The position numbers and the translations under genes were made by a program. A DNA stretch of 64,000 nucleotides from Fibrella arboris (GTDB lineage Bacteria > Bacteroidota > Bacteroidia > Cytophagales > Spirosomataceae): contig NZ_JBGGWE010000005.1 in NCBI RefSeq assembly GCF_041321095.1, positions 1 through 64,000 on the forward strand. The letters run 5' to 3'. Of the stretch, positions 28,899-37,542 are shown piece after piece (the stretch's first letter is position 1; each line of letters starts with the position of its first letter). Under the pieces are notes generated by a model. The model was given only the letters and a program-made list of their open reading frames with translations, was not told the DNA's origin and did no database searches.

Positions 28899-29189
28899 CG
28901 GGTCCGTTTGATGGTTGTCATGCAACGTTTGTGTGCGTATTGCATCTTTCAACCGAACGACCATTCCGCTACGGTGCACAGCCAGGGTGAAAGGTGTTCA
29001 GGTACGTTCAGGTTCACCCCATTTTTGAGCTGGTTCATCCCATTGTCAACATGGGCCTGTGTGCCGCACTTAGTTTTGGTCATTCACTACGCTATCATTC
29101 AGTGACTATTGCCTGCCTATGACGAACAAGCGCAGACTGACAGCGTAACGAACGACCACTCAATGACCACGTAAATTCAATCAACCTTT

Positions 29190-31637
29190 ATGAAACATTT
29201 TCTAGCCGTAGCCGCCCTGGCGCTATGGGTTGGGAACGCTTTTGCCCAAACCAGCCCAAAGGTCAACGTTACCGGATCGCTCGTTGACTCGACGACCACG
29301 AAATCCGTTCCGTTTGCTACCGTTGCGCTGCGCACGGCCGAGGCGCTGATGGGCGGTAGCACCACCGACAGCTCAGGTACGTTCCGGCTGACCAATCTGG
29401 CTCCCGGCAGTTATACGCTGGTGCTCTCGTCGGTAGGCTATCAGACCCGGATCAGACCTGTTACGCTGACCGGCGAACAGGCCACGGTGAATCTGGGCGC
29501 GATACAGCTGCCGTCGGAAAGTCGGACGCTGGGTGAGCTGACCGTTACGGCGCAGAAAGCGTTGATTGAAGAAAAAGGGGATAAGCTGATTTACAACGCC
29601 GAAAAAGACATCTCCAACGCAGGTGGCTCGGCGGCCGATGTGCTCCGAAAAGTACCGGCCCTCAGCCTGGATCTGGACGGGAACATTCAGATGCGGGGCA
29701 ACAGCAACATCCGCGTACTGATCAACGGCAAACCCTCGGCCATGATGGCCCGCAACCTGGCCGACGCGCTGAAGCAGATGCCCGCCGACAATATCAAATC
29801 GATCGAAGTGATCACCAGCCCCGGTGCGAAATACGATGCCGAAGGAGCCGCGGGGGTGATCAATATCATCACCAAAAAAGCCTTGCAGGGATTCAACGGA
29901 TCGGTGATGGCGTCGGCAGGTACGTTGAACCGCAGCGTGAACACGAAACTGTCGGTGAAGACAAAGAAAGTCGGTATCTCGCTGGCGGCCAATGGCTATC
30001 AGTTTCAGAACATTCGGGAAGCCGAGACAAGACGGAGCAGTCTATCAGGTGGTCAGGTGCTGAATGTTCTGACCCAGTCTAGCCACGCCGACAACACCGG
30101 CACGGGTGGCTACGGTGAGTTTAGCCTCGATTATGACCCCGACACCACGAGCCGCCTCAACGTCTCGGCAAACGCCTGGGGTGGCTCCTACCCCAATAAT
30201 AGTTCGGTGATCAACCGGCTGACCGACCCGACGGGGAAGCTGCTTCAGTATTTCCGCAACGACATTCATTTCCGTAACCCATATGGCAACAGTCAGTTCG
30301 ATCTGGGCTACACCAAAACCTTCCGCAAGCCCGCTGGTGTCAACTCGGACCGGGAATTTACGCTGCTCACCCAGTTTAGCCGGATGCCCGACAATTATTT
30401 CTACGACACCGACCGCTACACGATCAACGAAATTGAGCAGCTCAGCTTCAGGCAGCGGAGCACCAACTACAGCCGCAACAAGGAATACACCCTCCAGGCC
30501 GACTACACCCATCCGTTCCTGATCCGCTCGAGCCACGACACCACGCAGGCGAAACTGGAGGTAGGCCTGAAAGCCATCCGGCGCGATATTGGCAGCGAAT
30601 ACCGCGTTGAACAGTCGGTAGATGGCGCAGCCCCCTTCGTGGTTGACCCCAGCCAGTCGAATGATTTCGACTACAACCAGCAGATCGTTTCCGGCTACAC
30701 GGCCCTACGCCTGGAGACCAACCGGAAATGGAATCTGAACCTGGGCGCCCGCCTCGAACGAACAACCATCGAGGGGAATTTTCTGACCACCCAAACCGCC
30801 CTGTCGACTCAGTACACCAACCTGATTCCGAGCGTGACCATTTCGAAAGGCATCAAAACGCATACGTTGAAGGTCAGTTACACCCAACGGATTCAACGGC
30901 CGCAACTCTGGTTTCTCAATCCGTGGGTAAATGCCAGCGACCCGCGCAACCTGCAAACCGGCAATCCGTACCTCAACCCCGAATTGAACCATGCCGTCGA
31001 GCTGGGCCACAGCGTATCGACGAAAGCCGGGTTATCGATCAACTCAGCGTTTTATTTCCGCATGACCAACAACGCCATCGAGTTCATTCGCACCGTCGAT
31101 GAAGCCGGCATTTCGCTGAGCAGGCCCCAAAATATTGCCAGACGCATGGCCTATGGACTAAACACAAATGTATCGGGACAGGCCAACAAAAACTGGACGA
31201 TGAACGGGGGCGTAGACCTCAGGTACGTCGATCTGAGCAGCCCCGCCCTGAATCAGGGCAATAGCGGCCTGGTTGGCAATCTGAATGTTAGCAGTACCTA
31301 CAAACTCCCACGCGACTACACCTTCCAGGCAAACGCTAACCTGAACTCAGGCTGGATAAGCTTGCAGGGGATCGGCTCGCCCTTCTACTGGTACGGCTTT
31401 GCGCTGAAACGGGAGATGATGGCGAAAAAAGCAAGCCTGACGCTGGGAGTCAATAACCCATTCAACCGGGGTGTCTATCAAACACTGACCCAATCGGCCC
31501 CCACGTTTGCATCCGAAACGCGCTCGTTCTTCCTGAGCCGCTCCATCCGGCTGGCTTTTGAATGGCGGTTTGGGCAGATGAGTGCGGGTGGCAAACAAAG
31601 CAAGAAAGTACAAAACGACGATGCGGGTGGCCGGTAA
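29190..31637 (+). CDS. TonB-dependent receptor, outer membrane beta-barrel family
   Basis: The 815-residue protein has a signal peptide (MKHFLAVAALALWVGNAFAQ), a carboxypeptidase-regulatory-like domain (about 25-110, with PFATVALRTAE and GTFRLTNLAPGSYTLVLSSVGYQ), and a plug with SAADVLRKVPALSLDLDGNIQMRG and GAAGVINIITKK. The large barrel of the OMP_b-brl_3 type ends in a basic, disordered tail. No SusD partner is present. Members of this type transport unknown ligands, or peptides and metals. It lies 291 bases after the DUF4097 genes, whose operon may control it. The gap carries an exact iterated decamer at 29000. Confidence 0.9.
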   Translation: MKHFLAVAALALWVGNAFAQTSPKVNVTGSLVDSTTTKSVPFATVALRTAEALMGGSTTDSSGTFRLTNLAPGSYTLVLSSVGYQTRIRPVTLTGEQATVNLGAIQLPSESRTLGELTVTAQKALIEEKGDKLIYNAEKDISNAGGSAADVLRKVPALSLDLDGNIQMRGNSNIRVLINGKPSAMMARNLADALKQMPADNIKSIEVITSPGAKYDAEGAAGVINIITKKALQGFNGSVMASAGTLNRSVNTKLSVKTKKVGISLAANGYQFQNIREAETRRSSLSGGQVLNVLTQSSHADNTGTGGYGEFSLDYDPDTTSRLNVSANAWGGSYPNNSSVINRLTDPTGKLLQYFRNDIHFRNPYGNSQFDLGYTKTFRKPAGVNSDREFTLLTQFSRMPDNYFYDTDRYTINEIEQLSFRQRSTNYSRNKEYTLQADYTHPFLIRSSHDTTQAKLEVGLKAIRRDIGSEYRVEQSVDGAAPFVVDPSQSNDFDYNQQIVSGYTALRLETNRKWNLNLGARLERTTIEGNFLTTQTALSTQYTNLIPSVTISKGIKTHTLKVSYTQRIQRPQLWFLNPWVNASDPRNLQTGNPYLNPELNHAVELGHSVSTKAGLSINSAFYFRMTNNAIEFIRTVDEAGISLSRPQNIARRMAYGLNTNVSGQANKNWTMNGGVDLRYVDLSSPALNQGNSGLVGNLNVSSTYKLPRDYTFQANANLNSGWISLQGIGSPFYWYGFALKREMMAKKASLTLGVNNPFNRGVYQTLTQSAPTFASETRSFFLSRSIRLAFEWRFGQMSAGGKQSKKVQNDDAGGR

Positions 31638-31694
31638 GTAGGGGGAGGCCAAAGCAGGGAAAGCCATTCTAAAATATAGCCAGAAGTACGCTTT

Positions 31695-31745
31695 AACGTG
31701 CCGGTGCGTTTTGCGGTTGACCGCAGACCCACCGGCACGTTTTTG
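31695..31745 (+). terminator. Terminator after the TonB-dependent receptor
   Basis: Twelve-base arms with core ACGTGCCGGTG/CACCGGCACGT (31695-31706 and 31730-31741) enclose a smaller hairpin TGCGGTTGACCGCA and are followed by T residues. Confidence 0.85.
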
Positions 31746-32057
31746 TTGTTCTGCCCAGCTCACTCTACAAAGCCTTTCCGGCGCGTTTGTTTAAGCCACA
31801 GCGATCCATTTCACGGACGTATTTGGAAAGGGCTTCCGATCAATCGAAGTCGACTGTCAGGTACGTTGCTTTGTCATCCAAATTCACCCGATCAACACCT
31901 AAAGGCCCAGCTGGTTTACCTAAGTGTTAGTACCGGATAGCACCCGGTGGCCAGGGAGTCTTCTATTCGTCATTTTGTTGTTGTCAACGCCTGTTTTCAG
32001 CTAAAAAAATGGTATATAGCTCTCTGGTTATCAGTACTATCCCCCTACCCTTACCTT
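31746..32057. other. Intergenic region before the FAD/membrane fusion gene
   Basis: No convincing gene lies in these 312 bases. They contain an exact iterated decamer at 31858-31867 and presumably the promoter of the following gene. Confidence 0.4.
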
Positions 32058-34715
32058 ATGCCTAAGAAAGTGGTCATCCTCGGTGGAGGTGTTGCCGGAT
32101 TGAGTGCCGCTCACGAACTGGTTGAGCGGGGGTTTGAAGTTGTCGTCTACGAGAAAAAACCTACGTACCTGGGTGGTAAAGCCCGGTCGGTCGACGTACC
32201 TGGAACCAAGCTTCCGACGGCGGGCGGCGGGCAGAGCGCACCCTTACCAGGGGAGCATGGATTCCGCTTTTTCCCCGGATTTTATCGGCACATTACCGAT
32301 ACGATGAAGCGTATCCCCTTCACAGACGCAACGGGCCGTCAGAATCCGAACGGGGTCTTCGATAACCTGGTCGATGTGCAGCGCGTTGGTATTCTGCGCA
32401 ATGGAAAGCCGCCCATCATTACGGTCGTCAGCTTCCCTAGATCACTGGCTGATCTTGAAGCAGCGCTATCGGTGCTGCACACCCACGATACAGGATTGAA
32501 GGATGGCGAAGCCCGTTTTTTTGCCAGTAAAGTATGGCAGCTGATGACCTCCTGCCAACGGCGGCGGGAGCTGGATTACGAGAAAATTGGCTGGTGGCAA
32601 TTTATGGAAGCCAGCAGCTACAGTAAGCCTTATCAACACTTACTGGTCGAAGGCCTCACCCGCACCCTGGTAGCCGCCAATGCCAAACACGCCAGTACGA
32701 AAACCGGCGGCGACATTTTCATTCAGTTGCTTTTCAACATCGCCAACCCTGGTATGCATACCGACCGGGTGCTGAATGGCCCCACCACCGACGTGTGGCT
32801 GAAACCCTGGGAAGAATACCTGAGAAGCAAGGGGGTCCTTTTCCATCGAGGGGCGCTGGTTGAAAAGCTGGTAGTGGCTGATGGGGGTATAAAGTCGGTA
32901 CAGATACGTGACTGGAGGAAGGCACTGGCGGCAGAAAACGCAGCGTCTCCGGGTTCGCCAGCGCCACCAGCCAGCTCGTTCGACTATGATCCGCCCGCCC
33001 TGGGCGATTACTACCTGCTGGCCACTCCGGTTGAAGTGACGGCTACTCTATTCGAGCATAGCGTTAAAAAAAATAATGGTAGTCTACAGCCACTCGATAA
33101 ACTAGCCGATAATGTCGCCTGGATGAACGGCATACAGTTTTACCTCAATCAACCGGTAGACATCGTGCAGGGGCATTGCATCTACGTCGACAGCGAGTGG
33201 GCATTAACGTCGATCTCGCAGTTACCCTTCTGGTCGGGTTACCGGATGGATGAGCGGGGCGATGGCCATGTACAAACCATCTTCTCGGTCGATATCTCCG
33301 ACTGGAATACACCAAGCAGTAAAGATGACCCGGATCTGAAGCCGATGAAGGCCAAAGACTGTCAGACATTCGATGAGATTGCCGACCGGGTATGGGCGCA
33401 GCTCAAGCGGAGCCTCAACGTCAACGGCACCACCGTTCTGAGCGATAGCATGCGACAGGGCGTTTACAACGACCACGGCCAGGAATACAAAGGCTACTAT
33501 CTGGATCACTCGATCAACATGCAGGTGCCACCCAACGCAGTTGATCCAGCGGCGTCGACGGTCGGGGTGCCAATGGCAGATCTGAAAGCGGTAAACCACG
33601 AGCCACTGCTGGTCAATACGGTCGACAGTTGGGGAATGCGCCCCGATGCCTACGTTGACGGGATCTCAAACCTGTTTCTGGCCTCTGATTACGTACGGAC
33701 CAACACCGACCTGGCCACGATGGAAGGGGCCAACGAAGCTGCCCGCCGGGCTGTCAACTGCATCATCGACGCAGCGGGGGTCGATGCTGAACCCTGCCAG
33801 ATCTGGAACCTGCAGGAGCCTGCTTTCTTTGTGCCCCACAAATGGTACGACGCTTACCGCTACCAGCGCGGATTACCCTATGGCCATCCGCCGGGATGGC
33901 TAAAGGCATTGTTCCTGATCTGGGGGGTTATCTACGGCATTGGTTTTGCCCTGGTGATCGCTTATTACTGGGTGCAGAACAAGCTGTCTCGCCGGCCAGA
34001 GCGCATCATTGCCAACCGGTCGGTTACGGACCCACCGGCCATTCACGCGGGAGGCACAGGCAAGGCGCACGCCCTTCAGGTGCCGTTCATGCTTGCCATG
34101 ATGGCCCTGGGCGTTGGGTTGCTCATCCTCGATAGCCAGATTGATCTTGGCTGGCACACGGCCGCTGTCTGGGGGTATGGCCTTACCGCCTTGTACGCTG
34201 CCTATGTGCTGATTAGCCGTGATACGGTTGTCGGCGCCATTCTGTCCTTTGCGCTCGTAGCCGGTTTTGCCGAGCTGGTCAGTGATTTCTACCTGGTCTC
34301 CATCACAAACACGCTTGTGTATCCCAGCCCCGAACCCCGGCTGTGGGAATCACCCGCGTATATGCCGTTTAGCTGGGCAGTGGTGTTAACCCAGATTGGC
34401 TTTATAGGTTACCTGATCATGAAGCGGCTCAGCCCGCTGAAAACGGGTCTGCTGCTTGTCCCGATCAGTGGTATTCTGATCCCGCTCTACGAAAAATGGG
34501 CCATTCACGGGGGCTGGTGGGCGTATGTGGGCGCACCCGAATGGCATGGTGTACCGTACTATATTTATCTGGCCGAAGCGCTGCTGGTCTTCCCGGTTCC
34601 CTATTTTATTCGCAAAGCGACGGTCACTGGTGGGCGCTGGGCGCTGCCTGCCGGCCTACTGGAAGGACTCGTCATGCTGGTCGCCTGCCTGATCGCCTTT
34701 AAACTTGTCGGATAA
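32058..34715 (+). CDS. FAD desaturase/amine-oxidase-like protein fused to a polytopic membrane domain
   Basis: The ATG at 32058 gives 885 residues. The N-terminus VVILGGGVAGLSAAHELVERG is a dinucleotide-binding fold, followed by GEHGFRFFPGFYRH, as in phytoene desaturase and hydroxysqualene dehydroxylase relatives. The FAD-closing segment is near 560-590 (NLFLASDYVRTNTDLATMEGANEA). After about residue 625 the protein turns into a membrane domain with seven or eight hydrophobic segments (for example ALFLIWGVIYGIGFALVIAYY and a conserved-looking YEKWAIHGGWWAYVGAPEWH). A soluble oxidoreductase joined to a membrane module suggests action on a lipid or isoprenoid at the membrane. The substrate is unknown. 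The next gene starts 1 base after its stop. Confidence 0.8.
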   Translation: MPKKVVILGGGVAGLSAAHELVERGFEVVVYEKKPTYLGGKARSVDVPGTKLPTAGGGQSAPLPGEHGFRFFPGFYRHITDTMKRIPFTDATGRQNPNGVFDNLVDVQRVGILRNGKPPIITVVSFPRSLADLEAALSVLHTHDTGLKDGEARFFASKVWQLMTSCQRRRELDYEKIGWWQFMEASSYSKPYQHLLVEGLTRTLVAANAKHASTKTGGDIFIQLLFNIANPGMHTDRVLNGPTTDVWLKPWEEYLRSKGVLFHRGALVEKLVVADGGIKSVQIRDWRKALAAENAASPGSPAPPASSFDYDPPALGDYYLLATPVEVTATLFEHSVKKNNGSLQPLDKLADNVAWMNGIQFYLNQPVDIVQGHCIYVDSEWALTSISQLPFWSGYRMDERGDGHVQTIFSVDISDWNTPSSKDDPDLKPMKAKDCQTFDEIADRVWAQLKRSLNVNGTTVLSDSMRQGVYNDHGQEYKGYYLDHSINMQVPPNAVDPAASTVGVPMADLKAVNHEPLLVNTVDSWGMRPDAYVDGISNLFLASDYVRTNTDLATMEGANEAARRAVNCIIDAAGVDAEPCQIWNLQEPAFFVPHKWYDAYRYQRGLPYGHPPGWLKALFLIWGVIYGIGFALVIAYYWVQNKLSRRPERIIANRSVTDPPAIHAGGTGKAHALQVPFMLAMMALGVGLLILDSQIDLGWHTAAVWGYGLTALYAAYVLISRDTVVGAILSFALVAGFAELVSDFYLVSITNTLVYPSPEPRLWESPAYMPFSWAVVLTQIGFIGYLIMKRLSPLKTGLLLVPISGILIPLYEKWAIHGGWWAYVGAPEWHGVPYYIYLAEALLVFPVPYFIRKATVTGGRWALPAGLLEGLVMLVACLIAFKLVG

Positions 34716-34716
34716 T

Positions 34717-36162
34717 ATGCTGCAACGAGTAAGTGCCTACTTCTTCCCGCCTGACTTTTCAGGCACCGACGAAAATCGCCGTCAGGCAACCATCATCGTC
34801 AATTCCGTTGTCCTGACCTCCCTGTTTACCCTCAACTACGTCATTCTTTGCGTGTGGCTCCACTATGAACCTGGCCTGTATATCATGCTGGCGAACCTAC
34901 TGGTTTTTGTGGGGGCCATTCTACTGTTTAAAGCTGGCCTGATCACGCACGTAGCGCTGGGATACACCTTCAATCTGTTCGGTATTCTCTTCGTCTTTCT
35001 GGAGTGTTTTTACCTTGGCGGTTTTTATGGCGACGTTACGATCTGGCTGGTGGTGATGCCGCTGGTAGGTACGTTCCTGCTGGGCAAAACGGGCGGCTTC
35101 ATTACACTCGGCCTCTCCCTGACGCTGCTTCTTGTCCTCTGGTACCTGGAATACCGGGGCGTTGTGATTCCCAATCATATCACGCTGGACCAGTACCGGT
35201 TATTCTTCCGGCTCAATATCATTGCAGGATTGATGCTGATCATTCTGATCATCGCGTTTGTCTTTACCGAATCAAACAACCGCGCCCTCCGCCTGATCAC
35301 GGAGAAAAACGATTTACTCCTGCTACGCACTGAACAGCTTGAACAGTCGCTGAACGAACTGCGGGCCACGCAGGTACAGCTCATCCAGAAAGAGAAAATG
35401 GCCAGCCTGGGTGAGCTGACAGCGGGAATTGCCCACGAGATCCAGAACCCGCTCAACTTTGTCAATAATTTTGCCGAGGTGAGTAGCGAACTGGTTGTGG
35501 AGCTGAAAGAAGGTTCACTGATGCTGTTGCCGGTCGAAGAGAAAGGATATGCGGATGAGATCGTGGGCGATCTCTCGCATAATCTGGTAAAGATTTCGCA
35601 GCACGGTCAACGGGCTTCGGCCATCGTGCGCGGCATGCTGAAGCACAGTAGCAGCAGTACCGGCGAACGTCAGCCAACTGACCTCAACGCCCTGACCGAT
35701 GAGTACCTGCGCCTCAGCTATCATGGTCTACGGGCAAAAGACAAGTCATTTAATTGCCAGCTTATCACGGATTTCGACCCTCACCTACCGCTTCTGAACA
35801 TAGTAGGGCAGGATATTGGTCGGGTGTTGCTGAATCTATTCACCAATGCCTTCTACGCCGTACAGCAGAAAGCCACCGAGACGGGTCCATTAGCCAGCTA
35901 TGAACCAACCGTCAGTGTCCGCACCTGCCAGAAAAACGGAAAGATAGAAGTTCATGTACAGGACAACGGTACTGGTGTTTCTGATGGTATCAAGGCCAAG
36001 ATCTTCCAGCCTTTTTTCACCACCAAACCAACCGGTCAGGGTACAGGACTGGGGCTCAGCTTAAGTTACGATATTGTGACAAAAGGACATGGCGGTGAAC
36101 TGTCTTTAAAAAGCCAGGAAGGAAACGGGACCGAGTTTGTGGTCAGCCTGCCAACCAGCTAA
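34717..36162 (+). CDS. Membrane sensor histidine kinase
   Basis: The ATG at 34717 gives 481 residues; a TTG at 34705 overlapping the previous stop is possible. Six hydrophobic helices fill residues about 28-190, followed by a coiled coil. The HisKA-type region has phospho-acceptor His240 in GELTAGIAHEIQNPLNFVNN, and the HATPase domain has N box NLFTNAFYAV, G1 DNGTGV and F/G2 FQPFFTTKPTGQGTGLGLSLSYDI. This is the NtrB-like kinase type common in Bacteroidota. No response regulator adjoins. The 1-base gap to the FAD/membrane protein gene implies co-translation, so it may sense the product of that enzyme. Confidence 0.9.
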   Translation: MLQRVSAYFFPPDFSGTDENRRQATIIVNSVVLTSLFTLNYVILCVWLHYEPGLYIMLANLLVFVGAILLFKAGLITHVALGYTFNLFGILFVFLECFYLGGFYGDVTIWLVVMPLVGTFLLGKTGGFITLGLSLTLLLVLWYLEYRGVVIPNHITLDQYRLFFRLNIIAGLMLIILIIAFVFTESNNRALRLITEKNDLLLLRTEQLEQSLNELRATQVQLIQKEKMASLGELTAGIAHEIQNPLNFVNNFAEVSSELVVELKEGSLMLLPVEEKGYADEIVGDLSHNLVKISQHGQRASAIVRGMLKHSSSSTGERQPTDLNALTDEYLRLSYHGLRAKDKSFNCQLITDFDPHLPLLNIVGQDIGRVLLNLFTNAFYAVQQKATETGPLASYEPTVSVRTCQKNGKIEVHVQDNGTGVSDGIKAKIFQPFFTTKPTGQGTGLGLSLSYDIVTKGHGGELSLKSQEGNGTEFVVSLPTS

Positions 36163-36258
36163 TAACCACGGGCTTTCGTACGGGTACCAGCCGGTGCCTT
36201 GTCCAGGAGCAACAGGGTACCCGGATCGTATCTCGTCCTAGTTCCTGCTCAACCTGTG

Positions 36259-37047
36259 CTATCCCAAGTCGTCTAGGCCCAATCGAATAGCTGCTTCCAC
36301 GGGCGTGTAGCCAGTTGCAGGATCGCCAATGGTCAGTTCGTCGCGTAGCAACAGGGGTGGTTGCGCCAGGAACCGGGGTTCGGTGCCGTGATGTGCCTGT
36401 GCGGCATGCACCAGAAACGGATGACAGAGGTACACCGTGCCCGCTTTGCCCGTAGCCACGGTTTCGGTCCGATCAGGCAATTCACTCAGCTTACCGGCCA
36501 GGTCCATAAACGAGAGCCCCGCTTCGCCAGCCGGGTGCAGCAGGGTGGCCACGTCGCGGTGCGAGCCGATTCGGAGGCGCGTCGGGGCGTCCTGGCCAGT
36601 GCAGTCGGAGAACAGAAAGAGCATCAGCAGCGCCCGCCCCCTCGACCGCACGTTGACTCGCCAGTCGAGATAATGGGTAGGGTCAGCCCCCGGAAAACTG
36701 GCGTCGACATGCCAGCCGGTATCGCCCGGCTCCTCGGCCGAAGGAAACCGCACGGGGAACGTACCCAGGTTGTGACGGGGCACCCAGCGGCCCAGGCCAA
36801 CCAGTTGATCGAAAGCCTGGTGCAGCATAGCCGTATTAGCCGCCCGCTGGAAAGGCGCCTGCCCATACATACCCGGCCGAACAACGGACTGTGTCCAGGT
36901 GGCGGGGTCGTTGGGGTCACCGGGCAGATCCTGCCAAAGGATAGCCCGGGCTTCCTGTGCATCATCCGCCGAGAAAGCACCCTCGATTCGGACGAACCCA
37001 TCCTGAATGAACTGCTCGATTTGGTAGGGGTTCAGACCAGCTTGCAT
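36259..37047 (-). CDS. Phytanoyl-CoA dioxygenase (PhyH) family protein
   Basis: The ATG at 37047 gives 262 residues. It is a non-heme Fe(II)/2-oxoglutarate dioxygenase with the HxD pair His113 and Asp115 (GWHVDASF), and a distal His at 209 or 214 (CHPFLVHAAQAH) with Arg225 as a candidate 2-oxoglutarate anchor. The HxD Asp is intact, so it should hydroxylate rather than halogenate. The substrate is unknown; the family acts on lipids and small molecules. It lies downstream of a small unknown gene on the same strand, with a 61-base gap holding an exact iterated decamer. Confidence 0.85.
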   Translation of the reverse strand: MQAGLNPYQIEQFIQDGFVRIEGAFSADDAQEARAILWQDLPGDPNDPATWTQSVVRPGMYGQAPFQRAANTAMLHQAFDQLVGLGRWVPRHNLGTFPVRFPSAEEPGDTGWHVDASFPGADPTHYLDWRVNVRSRGRALLMLFLFSDCTGQDAPTRLRIGSHRDVATLLHPAGEAGLSFMDLAGKLSELPDRTETVATGKAGTVYLCHPFLVHAAQAHHGTEPRFLAQPPLLLRDELTIGDPATGYTPVEAAIRLGLDDLG

Positions 37048-37108
37048 AAGAGAGAACGTATGGGAAATTCTCTGTTGGCAACGTACCTGGTACGTCAAAC
37101 AGAGGCGT

Positions 37109-37387
37109 TTATTCGGAAAAACTAAACTGTATAAGCACCGGTTCAACGTCAGCCATCCCCTCGTACAGCGGCGGGTCGGTCAGTTCGTCAATGGTCAGGT
37201 CAGTTGGGGTATGTCCCGATGCGTTTACGGATTCCGTTGCCAGGGCCTTGGCTACCTGATGAATCAAGGCCAGCCGCGAATAGACCGAGCCGGGCTGCGT
37301 CTGGGCCAGTTCGCCCAGCCGGGTGTTAAACGTATGCGCGGGTACGTCGATCACTTGGTGTTTGCGGGGTTCGTTCGCTTCCTCCAT
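37109..37387 (-). CDS. Small hypothetical protein upstream of the PhyH gene
   Basis: The 92-residue polypeptide begins MEEANEPRKHQVIDVPAHTF, is acidic at the C-terminal end, and has no signal peptide, membrane segment or cysteine. I recognise no family. It is kept because it has an ATG, fills the space between two genes on the same strand, and has a balanced soluble-protein composition. It could instead be a chance open frame. Its place 61 bases ahead of the dioxygenase gene hints at co-transcription. Confidence 0.45.
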   Translation of the reverse strand: MEEANEPRKHQVIDVPAHTFNTRLGELAQTQPGSVYSRLALIHQVAKALATESVNASGHTPTDLTIDELTDPPLYEGMADVEPVLIQFSFSE

Positions 37388-37480
37388 AGCTCCTGAACGA
37401 CTTTCAGGGCAGTTCGGTTACGCGTTGAACACGAAGCGTCACACCGACTTCCGTATGTGTCGTCTTTGATACAACCAAAG

Positions 37481-37524
37481 ACGCCCGACCCGACACAGCT
37501 TTGACGCGGCATTGGGTCGGGCGT
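37481..37524 (-). terminator. Hairpin after the kinase/UGPase fusion gene
   Basis: An 11-bp stem ACGCCCGACCC/GGGTCGGGCGT (37481-37491 and 37514-37524) sits 18 bases past the stop at 37543 and is followed on the minus strand by a short T stretch. An overlapping alternative hairpin, CGTCTTTG/CAAAGACG at 37461-37483, could compete with it. Confidence 0.6.
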
Positions 37525-37542
37525 TACGTTTTACCACCGCTG

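Noticed and set aside
28908..29105. 65-codon open frame between the DUF4097 gene and the TonB-dependent receptor
   Set aside because: Its composition is unusual (rich in Cys, Trp, His), it has no family resemblance, and it spans an iterated decamer in intergenic DNA.
36259..37047. Reading the PhyH protein as an iron halogenase
   Set aside because: Halogenases of this fold replace the HxD Asp by Ala or Gly; here Asp115 is present.
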